Source of the DNA: Spirochaetales bacterium
Lineage (GTDB): Bacteria; Spirochaetota; Spirochaetia; SZUA-6; JAFGRV01
DNA length: 48,684 nucleotides
Assembly (NCBI GenBank): GCA_016937215.1
Contig: JAFGWI010000004.1
Span: 1-48,684, forward strand
Direction: 5' to 3'
Under the pieces are notes generated by a model. It saw only the letters and a list, made by a program, of their open reading frames with translations. It did no database searches and was not told where the DNA came from. Position numbers and translations under genes: made by a program. Positions 34,784 to 41,411 of the stretch are shown here, piece by piece; position 1 is the stretch's first letter; every line of letters starts with the position of its first letter.

Positions 34784-35404
34784 ATGGCATTAACTAAAGC
34801 AATGATAAAAAATCTAGATACTGATGATGAAATTGAAGTGCTTTTCAATCCAAAGGAATATGTTATTGAAAAACGAACTCCATGGAAAGAGCAGATTGTC
34901 AACACCTATGACCATCCTCCTGTGGAATTTACAGTTGGAGAGAGAAAGCGTTTGTCCATGGAACTTTTTTTTGATACTTCAGAAGAAAAAACAGATGTAC
35001 GCGACATGACGGACAAAATTGAAGAATTGATGCTAATCAATTCCGATACACATATGCCGCCTATCCTGCTTTTTACCTGGGGTTCACTAAGTTTTCGATG
35101 TGTTTTGGAGGATCTGGTTCAGCGATTCACAATGTTTATGAATGATGGCACTCCACTTAGGGCCATATTAAAGGTCATGTTTAAGGAATATGCTACGGCC
35201 GCTGAACAACGAGAGGATAAACCATTACACTCTTCGGATCATACTAAACAAATGGTTATAAGAGAAGGGGATACTTTGGCTTCTATGTCAGCCCGAGAAT
35301 ATAATGATCCTGGTAAATGGCGAGAAATAGCAGATGCCAATAATATCGAGGATCCGATGCATGTAAAGCCGGGTACTGTCGTAAAATTACCTCCATTGTA
35401 TTAA
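34784..35404 (+). CDS. LysM tube/baseplate adaptor (Afp7-like)
   Basis: A 206-aa protein. The N-terminal part (FNPKEYVIEKRTPWKEQ, LFFDTSEEKTDVRD) is the typical CIS tube-adaptor domain; residues about 155-204 form a LysM motif (REGDTLASMSAREYNDP...IADANNI...VKPGTVVKLP). In eCIS and phages this protein plugs between the hub and the tube; the LysM is structural rather than peptidoglycan-degrading. A GGGGGGA ribosome site precedes it. Confidence 0.92.
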   Translation: MALTKAMIKNLDTDDEIEVLFNPKEYVIEKRTPWKEQIVNTYDHPPVEFTVGERKRLSMELFFDTSEEKTDVRDMTDKIEELMLINSDTHMPPILLFTWGSLSFRCVLEDLVQRFTMFMNDGTPLRAILKVMFKEYATAAEQREDKPLHSSDHTKQMVIREGDTLASMSAREYNDPGKWREIADANNIEDPMHVKPGTVVKLPPLY

Positions 35405-35416
35405 AAAGGATAAGAT

Positions 35417-36457
35417 ATGGGCTTAAAACAATCAGATCCTACGTTTATCATTTATCTAAACGGAACGAGGCTTTCTGTTGAACAAGAGGGCGCGGTAAAA
35501 CAGGTTATCATCAATGATAGAATTAATGTTCCTTCAAGTTGCAGTATTGTATTGAGCGACACGGCAAAAATGTGGATGGACGATTCTTCATTTGAAGAAG
35601 GCGTTGGCGTGTCTGTACATCTTGGTTATAAAGATGATATTGACGAGGTTTTTAATGGTGAAGTTGTTGGTATGGATGTTCAATTTCGAAAAGGCGCTGG
35701 AACAACGACTGTTGTTAAATGCTTGAATGTAATTCATCGGCTTCGTCGTGTTAAAAAGCATCGCATTTTTTCAGAAATGACTGACGGTGACATTTTTAAC
35801 GAAATTGCCTCGGAAAATGGGCTGTCTCTTGATATTGATGATATAGGTGGTGATAAACTTTTTGTGATACAGAAGGATATAACCGACTATGAATTCTTGC
35901 TTTCCGCTGCAATGCGTTATGGTTGCAAATTATGGGCTAAAGAAAAAAAGCTTTTTTTTAAGGCAGAAAATGAAGAGAATTCAGAAGAAATTATTGTGGA
36001 GTGGGGTAAATCGCTCAAAGATTTTTCCGCTCAGCTCGATACAAGTAACATCATCACAGAAGTAAGTGTGACAGGATGGGATAATGATAAGGGTGAGAGT
36101 TTTACAGGAACCATCGCCTTTGGTGATGTTCCTCCTGTTGGCGGTTCGACCTTAGGCGGAGATTCGGTTGAAAGTAATTTCGGAGCGGCAGCTGTTTCAA
36201 TTACTGATGAAAAAGTATTGGATCAGTCTGAAGCTGAGAAATTGGCATTAGATATGATAAGCAGTAATTCATTTAATTTTATCAGGGGAAACGGCGCGTG
36301 CAATGGAAATTTTATGATTAAAGCCGGCTGTTTGTTAACCGTAAAAGAGGTTGGAGGAAAATTTTCCGGTGAATATCTGGTTGAAGAGGCCAGACATGTT
36401 TTGAATGCTTCCACCGGCTATACGACATATTTTTCTGTTATGCGGAATGCCTGTTAG
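35417..36457 (+). CDS. CIS hub, gp27/phage late control D-like
   Basis: A 346-aa hub protein. Domains resemble gp27/GPD: VKQVIINDRINVPSSCSIVLSD, VHLGYKDDIDEVFNGEVVGMDVQF, LRRVKKHRIFSEMTDGDIFNEIA and FLLSAAMRYGCKLW. In Afp8 and VgrG this is fused to the gp5-like needle. Here the gene ends after the hub, and the needle is a separate gene at 19133-19780. It overlaps no neighbour; the radical-SAM gene follows after about 10 bp. Confidence 0.9.
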   Translation: MGLKQSDPTFIIYLNGTRLSVEQEGAVKQVIINDRINVPSSCSIVLSDTAKMWMDDSSFEEGVGVSVHLGYKDDIDEVFNGEVVGMDVQFRKGAGTTTVVKCLNVIHRLRRVKKHRIFSEMTDGDIFNEIASENGLSLDIDDIGGDKLFVIQKDITDYEFLLSAAMRYGCKLWAKEKKLFFKAENEENSEEIIVEWGKSLKDFSAQLDTSNIITEVSVTGWDNDKGESFTGTIAFGDVPPVGGSTLGGDSVESNFGAAAVSITDEKVLDQSEAEKLALDMISSNSFNFIRGNGACNGNFMIKAGCLLTVKEVGGKFSGEYLVEEARHVLNASTGYTTYFSVMRNAC

Positions 36458-36467
36458 GAATGATTTG

Positions 36468-37028
36468 ATGAATAAGATCAGGATTCATGGTTTTATCGAG
36501 GAATCGACAGTTAATGGACCAGGAAACAGATCTGTTATATGGACACAAGGTTGCCCGCATAAATGCCCAAATTGTTTTAATCGTGAAACCTGGGATATTA
36601 ATGGTGGAAGCCTGATTTCTGTTGAGGATTTATTAAGCAAGATTCCCTTTTCGCTTATTGACGGTATAAGCATTTCTGGCGGGGAGCCTTTTCTTCAATT
36701 TAACGAATTGTTGCCCTTGACTCGTGAAGTAAAAAAACGAGGGAAGGATGTTCTTGTGTATACTGGGTTTTATTTTAATGAGTTACAGGAAAGCCTTGAA
36801 TATGATTATTCGGATTTTTTAAAAACCATCGATATCTTAATAGATGGTCCATACAAAGAGGATGTAAAACAAAGCCATCCATGGGCCGGGTCGGGAAACC
36901 AAGGAATTCTGAAACTTGAAAATGGAAAAAAGATAGGAGAAATTTTTTCTGTTGATGGCCCTGTGCCATTAAATAGAGAAATTCATATATTAAATGATGG
37001 TTCTGTTTTAACAACAGGATTCATATAA
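36468..37028 (+). CDS. Small radical-SAM protein, NrdG-activase-like
   Basis: A 186-aa 4Fe-4S radical-SAM protein. CX3CX2C is C29-C33-C36 in GCPHKCPNC; SAM-binding GGEP is at 71-74. It resembles NrdG-type activases and 'single 4Fe-4S cluster' proteins, but no glycyl-radical enzyme is nearby. I chose ATG 36468 rather than an upstream in-frame ATG inside the hub gene. It directly precedes the Ycf46-like ATPase and probably works with it and the DUF1257/DUF2997 proteins. Substrate unknown; a protein modification is possible. Confidence 0.85.
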   Translation: MNKIRIHGFIEESTVNGPGNRSVIWTQGCPHKCPNCFNRETWDINGGSLISVEDLLSKIPFSLIDGISISGGEPFLQFNELLPLTREVKKRGKDVLVYTGFYFNELQESLEYDYSDFLKTIDILIDGPYKEDVKQSHPWAGSGNQGILKLENGKKIGEIFSVDGPVPLNREIHILNDGSVLTTGFI

Positions 37029-37059
37029 AAGAGCAAGGCTCTTAGAAGGATTAGCATTG

Positions 37060-38586
37060 ATGCAAGAATTGGACAGTAAGAAAAAAATCGAGATTCTCGT
37101 TCGGGCGCGTTATCCCCTGATTTATGTGATTTCCAGCGAAGAACAGCGCGTTATTGAAACCATAAGGCATATTTCATCGGAAAGACAAAAACGTTATTTT
37201 GTCTGGTCAATTACCAAAGGACTTGAATGTGATGATGGTTCTTGTATCGCGGACCTTCGAGAACCATTAAAAATGCTTGAATATTTAATCGAGTCAAAAA
37301 ATAATGGGTTATATATTTTAAAGGATTTTCATCCTTACCTGAATGATCATGTTGTTATCAGAAAACTGAGGGACGTGAACAAAGAACTAAAAACAACCAT
37401 GAAAAATGCTTTGTTGCTTTCCCCTATTTTGAAAATTCCACCTGAAATCGATAAAGAAATAGCGGTGATCGATTTTCGTCTCCCGGGACGCGAAGATCTT
37501 GGAGCAATAATCGATGGTATTGTAAAATCTGTAGGCAATAAGAAGAGCATTATTCAGGATGGTAAATTAAAAGACAAGGTGATTGATGCCGCGTTAGGCT
37601 TAACAGCCGAAGAAGCGGAAAATGTCTTTGCAAAAAGTCTGGTGCAAACCGGAGACCTGGATATTCCTGTAATTTTATCAGAAAAAGAGCAGATCATACG
37701 CAAATCCGGAGTATTGGAATATTATGCCGCTAATGAAGATATGAAGGAAATTGGCGGTCTGGATATGCTTAAGGACTGGTTAAAAAAACGAAGCAAGGCA
37801 TTTTCTAAAGAGGCCCGAGAATTCGGCTTGCCTCAGCCAAAGGGTGTTTTAATGATAGGTATTCCTGGATGTGGAAAATCCTTGACAGCCAAGGCAATCA
37901 GTTCTTTGTGGCAACTACCTCTTCTTCGACTGGATGTTGGAAAGGTTTTTTCAAGCCTGGTGGGTAGCAGTGAGGAAAATGTACGTAAAGCAATCATGAC
38001 AGCCGAGTCCATTGCCCCTTCAATTTTATGGCTCGATGAGCTTGAAAAGGGATTTTCTGGTATGGGTTCCTCTGGCATGACCGATGGGGGCACATCCGCC
38101 AGGGTATTTGGTACTTTTTTAACCTGGTTACAGGAAAAGACAAGCGCGGTTTTTGTTGTCGCGACATCTAATAATATTTCACAGCTTCCTCCGGAATTAT
38201 TACGTAAGGGACGCTTTGATGAAATTTTTTATATTGATCTTCCCACTAAAGATGAACGTGAGGAAATCTTTTCAATTCATCTGAATAAGAGAAAAAGGCC
38301 TCCTGAGAATTTTGATGTGTCTATATTGGCGGAAAATACCCGTGGTTATTCAGGGTCTGAAATAGAGGAAATCGTGATCAGCTCCTTATATGATGCTTTT
38401 GACCGGGGCTCGGATATTGATCAATCTACCTTGGAGAATACAGCTACAAGCATGATCCCTTTGTCACAAACCATGCAGGAGGAAATTAGTACCATCAGAG
38501 AATGGGCTAAACTCAGAGCTCGTCGTGCCACCTCCGGTACTGAGGATGATGGCAGCGAAAAGACCCGAAAGATTGAAATGACCTGA
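37060..38586 (+). CDS. Ycf46-like AAA+ ATPase
   Basis: A 508-aa AAA+ protein. The N-terminal part (1-220) resembles the Ycf46 regulatory region. The AAA+ core has Walker A GIPGCGKS (about 267-274), Walker B ILWLDELE, sensor 1 VVATSNN and the arginine-rich RKGRFDEIF second-region motif. Ycf46 is a plastid and cyanobacterial AAA+ of unknown remodelling activity. Canonical eCIS encode Afp15, a different AAA+ ATPase; none of that type is seen here, so this may fill that assembly role. The start is ATG 37060, next to a TTG; AGAAGGA lies 9 nt upstream. Confidence 0.9.
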   Translation: MQELDSKKKIEILVRARYPLIYVISSEEQRVIETIRHISSERQKRYFVWSITKGLECDDGSCIADLREPLKMLEYLIESKNNGLYILKDFHPYLNDHVVIRKLRDVNKELKTTMKNALLLSPILKIPPEIDKEIAVIDFRLPGREDLGAIIDGIVKSVGNKKSIIQDGKLKDKVIDAALGLTAEEAENVFAKSLVQTGDLDIPVILSEKEQIIRKSGVLEYYAANEDMKEIGGLDMLKDWLKKRSKAFSKEAREFGLPQPKGVLMIGIPGCGKSLTAKAISSLWQLPLLRLDVGKVFSSLVGSSEENVRKAIMTAESIAPSILWLDELEKGFSGMGSSGMTDGGTSARVFGTFLTWLQEKTSAVFVVATSNNISQLPPELLRKGRFDEIFYIDLPTKDEREEIFSIHLNKRKRPPENFDVSILAENTRGYSGSEIEEIVISSLYDAFDRGSDIDQSTLENTATSMIPLSQTMQEEISTIREWAKLRARRATSGTEDDGSEKTRKIEMT

Positions 38587-38599
38587 TTAAGGAGTAATT

Positions 38600-38818
38600 A
38601 TGGCAAAAAAAGAAGAAATTGAAATCACCATTGGCAAAAATGGAGAGGTGAACCTTCATGTGACAGGAATTGCTGGTCCAGATTGCATGAAATTAACCGA
38701 AGAACTAGAGGAAGCATTGGGTATTATTCAGGAAAAGACCAAAACCAATGAATTTTACCAGACTCCTGTGGAAGAAGAACAGCATATTCAGAATGAAAGC
38801 CCTGGAGCAGGAAAATGA
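38600..38818 (+). CDS. DUF2997 protein
   Basis: A 72-aa protein of the DUF2997 type: EIEITIGKNGEVNLHVTGIAG, CMKLTEELEEALG, then a variable acidic tail. DUF2997 accompanies Ycf46-like ATPases and DUF1257. The tail is longer than in the minimal family. Its ATGA overlaps the next gene. Function unknown; it may be a small adaptor or substrate. Confidence 0.85.
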   Translation: MAKKEEIEITIGKNGEVNLHVTGIAGPDCMKLTEELEEALGIIQEKTKTNEFYQTPVEEEQHIQNESPGAGK

Positions 38819-39183
38819 GCGGGGAACGAGAATTTACGCTTCCGATTGGGCTTGAATTTGATGGCAAGCTTCATCGCAAGGGTAAGATACGCCCATCCAC
38901 TGCCATGGATGAACTTGAAACACAGGAAGAGGATAGTATTCGCTTTAATAACCGCTTAAGAGACATTGTTCTTTTAAAGCGTTTAGTAACCAGGCTTGGA
39001 GAAATTAGTCCTGTGACTGAAGAGCATCTTGAAAATCTCTATGAGACGGATTTTATCTATTTGCAAATGTTGTGTGAGGAAATTGACAGCCCGCATTCAA
39101 GGCAACAGGCAACTTTGTGTCCAAGATGCAAAAAAGAGCATCCCTTTGATATTTTTACCTTGTTTGAGTTTGAAAAGGCCTAA
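38815..39183 (+). CDS. Tail-assembly-chaperone-like protein 1
   Basis: A 122-aa protein of the gp41-like tail assembly group: FTLPIGLEFDGKLHRKGKIRP, a helical middle, then a C-terminal CPRC zinc-ribbon half-site before HPFDIFTLFEFEKA. Such proteins often accompany a tape measure and guide tail assembly. It is coupled to DUF2997 by ATGA. No frameshift-like site is seen at its 3' end, unlike the second copy. Confidence 0.65.
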   Translation: MSGEREFTLPIGLEFDGKLHRKGKIRPSTAMDELETQEEDSIRFNNRLRDIVLLKRLVTRLGEISPVTEEHLENLYETDFIYLQMLCEEIDSPHSRQQATLCPRCKKEHPFDIFTLFEFEKA

Positions 39184-39199
39184 AGAGGGAGAATCAGTT

Positions 39200-39937
39200 A
39201 TGCCAGTGTACGGCGCCCAAGGAAAAGCCATTCTCATGGAGCATTTAAGCTCGGGAAAACCTCTTGATAATGTTCAATTGAATAATATCGAGCTTCAGGA
39301 TTTTGAACTGGAGAATCGGACCCTGAAGGAACTTTCCTGTCAGAGAAGTATTCTCGATAATAGCCATTTTGTTAAATGTAATGTTTATGACTCTGTGTTT
39401 GAAGAATCCAATTTAAAGAATGGTACTTTCCAATTCGCGAGTTTTAATAATGTTAATTATAATTCATCCATATTATTGAGAGCCCAATTTCTTGACAGCT
39501 ATCTTTTGAATGGCGCTTTTAAACGCTGCTATATGCAACGAACACGATTTGTGGGCTGTTCATTGAAAGAAATACTATTTATGAATGTTGAAGCCTCTCG
39601 CAGTCAGTTTCAACAAAGCGTGTTTTCTGGATGCGACTTTTTGTTCGATGATTCCGGAGGAATTACTGGTTTACAGGAATCAACTTTTACTGACAGCCTT
39701 TTTATTGATTGCAGTTTTCAGGGCTTTGCTTTAACTGGGGTTAATATGAAGAACTGTAGCTTTATTCGATGCGCCTTTGGTTTACCGGATTGGGAAGATG
39801 TTGAAATCCAGGGCAATTGTTTTGTATTATGTTCCGGCCTTCCTGCCTGGAAGAACGCGCCTTTTGTGGAGCCAATGGTTCTGGAAAAGGAAATTGAAGC
39901 AGCCAGATTTTTATCAGAGCTCAGGGGGGATGAGTGA
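39200..39937 (+). CDS. Pentapeptide-repeat protein
   Basis: A 245-aa protein made mostly of irregular pentapeptide repeats between about residues 25-220: repeated A/S/C-x-F/L-x-x units such as NSHFVKCNVYDSVFEESNLK. This should fold as a right-handed quadrilateral beta-helix. Start ATG 39200 chosen for AGAGGGAGA 8 nt upstream; the longer upstream reading would overlap the preceding gene. In CIS loci such proteins may be structural or cargo adaptors. Role unknown. Confidence 0.75.
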   Translation: MPVYGAQGKAILMEHLSSGKPLDNVQLNNIELQDFELENRTLKELSCQRSILDNSHFVKCNVYDSVFEESNLKNGTFQFASFNNVNYNSSILLRAQFLDSYLLNGAFKRCYMQRTRFVGCSLKEILFMNVEASRSQFQQSVFSGCDFLFDDSGGITGLQESTFTDSLFIDCSFQGFALTGVNMKNCSFIRCAFGLPDWEDVEIQGNCFVLCSGLPAWKNAPFVEPMVLEKEIEAARFLSELRGDE

Positions 39938-40353
39938 ATATAATGGATGAAGAAGAAAAAAAAGAACAAATCAGGGCCGCTGTTTCTAAATTACCCGATG
40001 AGGTTGTGCGTGATGCCCTTGTTTTAAGTTTACTGGGCCAATCGGCTCAATCGGTCACTGCTGAGGAAAGAAATCTTGAAACAGAGGGCTTTCAGAATAT
40101 TTTCGATTTGGTCACTTATTTAAAACGGACCTATACTTTTCCTGAACTGAATCATCTTGTTATAGAAGGTGGAAAATTGTTTTTTAAAGACGGAGACAGA
40201 AGGATCATGATAGGGGAACAAAGTTATGATAATCCGAACCAGGCCATAACTCCGGCTTCAAAGCCCCAGGTAACAAGGCATGAAGCGGGAAAAAATTATC
40301 AGCCGTCGAAAAATGAATCGGAACGTTTTTCACGCATCGAGTTTGATGACTAA
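39934..40353 (+). CDS. Hypothetical protein in CIS operon
   Basis: A 139-aa hydrophilic protein with a helical N-terminal half (about 1-80) and a short Pro/Gln/Asn-rich C-terminus. Start is GTG, overlapping the previous stop (GTGA); an ATG lies 9 nt further on. No family recognised. A repeat-containing gap follows. Confidence 0.6.
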   Translation: MNIMDEEEKKEQIRAAVSKLPDEVVRDALVLSLLGQSAQSVTAEERNLETEGFQNIFDLVTYLKRTYTFPELNHLVIEGGKLFFKDGDRRIMIGEQSYDNPNQAITPASKPQVTRHEAGKNYQPSKNESERFSRIEFDD

Positions 40354-40448
40354 TTTGGATTTTCCGATTATAATGGATTGTATGATCGAATTTTCGAAGT
40401 AATTCAATGATCGATTACTTCAAGAATGGTTTTACGGTCTTATCATTT

Positions 40449-40602
40449 GCGTTAGGGATTGGAGCTGTGGGAGCAGTTTTTTCAAAAACTGCGGACCAAA
40501 GCGTTTTTGTCCTGATAATTTCAGGACAAAAACCTTCGAAGGCGATAGCCGGAGCAGCGTAAAGCCCGGCCTGTTGGAATGAAATGGAAACAGGCAACGC
40601 CC
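40449..40602 (-). repeat. Family A structured repeat, full copy 3, inside CIS operon
   Basis: Reverse orientation; ends are GCGTTAGGGAT and AACGCCC. The 12-bp stem with 5-nt loop is perfect (40504-40515 with 40521-40532). The 15-bp stem with a TC centre is imperfect here. Left stem is CCTGTT/AACAGG versus CCTGCT/AGCAGG in copy 2, a compensatory change. It sits between two co-directional CIS genes. Confidence 0.8.
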
Positions 40603-40634
40603 GAAAATATTGGATGAAGAGCAGAAAGGTTTTT

Positions 40635-40868
40635 ATGAAAGGTCCTGTACTTTTTAACAAACAAGATGGAACAATTCGATTTAATCTGCCTGAAGAAGCG
40701 ATGGAATGGACTAATCAACTGGGTAAGTATCTTCAGGAGGCTTTTGCCTACGAGAGTCTGAGCTCAAGAACAGTGCGAGAAATGAACCGTATGGCTATAA
40801 GCTGGCTTCAGGATAAGGGAATACAAACCCAATGGGAAAATGACGAGGAGACATCCGATGGAAATTAA
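40635..40868 (+). CDS. Small hypothetical protein in CIS operon
   Basis: A 77-aa soluble helical protein (MKGPVLFNKQ...). Start ATG 40635 chosen for AGAAAGG about 7 nt upstream; an earlier in-frame ATG lies inside the family A repeat. It overlaps the second tail-assembly-chaperone-like gene by 11 nt. No family recognised. Confidence 0.6.
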   Translation: MKGPVLFNKQDGTIRFNLPEEAMEWTNQLGKYLQEAFAYESLSSRTVREMNRMAISWLQDKGIQTQWENDEETSDGN

Positions 40869-41223
40869 GAATAGAAAATTCGTCCTGCCTAATGGAAGAG
40901 GTTTTACAGCAGAACTGGGGACAAAAATCAGTGGTGAAATGCGCTTGGCCAAGGTTAAGGATTTTATTGATGCCCAAAGAGATACGAGATTAAAGACCAA
41001 TCCCGGATATTTATATATTATTTTACTCACACGGGTTGTAAAAAAAATTGGAAATGAACGTTCCATTAATTCCGCTGTGATTGGACGCTTGAGCCCTGAG
41101 GATTTTTCATTTCTTATCGACTTTTTTAATGAAATTAACCATGGTTTAATAAAGCGTATTCCCATTGAATGCAGCTGTGGTGAGCGTTTCATCAGGGAGA
41201 TTTATCTCCCGGGGGAAGTGTAA
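40858..41223 (+). CDS. Tail-assembly-chaperone-like protein 2 (short, G-like)
   Basis: A 121-aa protein starting MEIKNRKFVLPNGRGFTAEL, with a helical middle and a CSCGERF zinc-half-site near the C-terminus, comparable to chaperone 1. GAGGAG lies 7 nt before ATG 40858. It stops at 41221-41223, just after a CCCGGGG heptamer. A -1 slip there would extend it into the DUF6760-like frame, giving a 184-aa fusion like lambda G/GT. Positioned immediately upstream of the tape-measure candidate, as these proteins are in phages. Confidence 0.7.
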   Translation: MEIKNRKFVLPNGRGFTAELGTKISGEMRLAKVKDFIDAQRDTRLKTNPGYLYIILLTRVVKKIGNERSINSAVIGRLSPEDFSFLIDFFNEINHGLIKRIPIECSCGERFIREIYLPGEV

Positions 41224-41257
41224 GCCGTCTTTCGAATGATATCTTTCGGGAGGCGGC
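41194..41257 (+). promoter_or_regulatory. Candidate -1 programmed ribosomal frameshift signal
   Basis: Heptamer CCCGGGG (41208-41214) fits X XXY YYZ in the frame of the upstream gene (P site CCG to CCC, A site GGG to GGG). An AGGGAG Shine-Dalgarno-like element (41194-41199) lies 8 nt before it. A 10-bp stem with three G-U pairs (41224-41233 with 41248-41257, loop 14 nt) starts 9 nt after it. A GGGAGAT/ATCTCCC hairpin also overlaps the site. No experimental data. Confidence 0.5.
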
Positions 41258-41411
41258 CTATATTGCCTATCATTTTGGCTGGAGTCGTAAGGAGATTCTG
41301 GATATGAGCCACAAAGAAAGAAAAAAGTGGCTTGGTGAAATAAGTCAGATTAATCAAGAGATAAATCTGGCAAGCCGGAAACGTATGGAGGAAAGGTTAA
41401 ATGCCCAATAA
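41211..41411 (+). CDS. DUF6760-like frame without start codon, GT-like extension
   Basis: The open frame runs from 41184 to the TAA at 41409-41411. It encodes a segment with AAYIAYHFGWSRKEILDMSH and KKWLGEISQINQE, the core of the DUF6760 family (small CIS-locus proteins). No ATG, GTG or TTG occurs in frame before the middle of this conserved segment, so independent initiation is unlikely. It lies in the -1 frame relative to 40858-41223. It overlaps the start of the 1360-aa gene by 11 nt. Confidence 0.6.
   Translation, partial: GGSVSRLSNDIFREAAYIAYHFGWSRKEILDMSHKERKKWLGEISQINQEINLASRKRMEERLNAQ

Noticed and set aside
36405..36467. Upstream start for the radical-SAM gene
   Set aside because: It would overlap the hub gene by 53 nt; the family N-terminus (MNKIRIHGF) fits ATG 36468.
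37057..37059. TTG as start of the Ycf46-like gene
   Set aside because: The ATG immediately after it has a suitable ribosome site spacing and is more likely.
39029..39199. Upstream extension of the pentapeptide-repeat gene
   Set aside because: It overlaps the chaperone 1 gene in another frame, whereas ATG 39200 has a strong ribosome site.
40584..40634. Upstream start of the 77-aa gene at 40584
   Set aside because: It lies inside the family A repeat and lacks a ribosome site; ATG 40635 has AGAAAGG.
41235..41400. Independent ATG-started ORF at 41235 in the DUF6760 region
   Set aside because: It is in another frame and its translation does not resemble any family; the conserved DUF6760-like segment needs the -1 frame.
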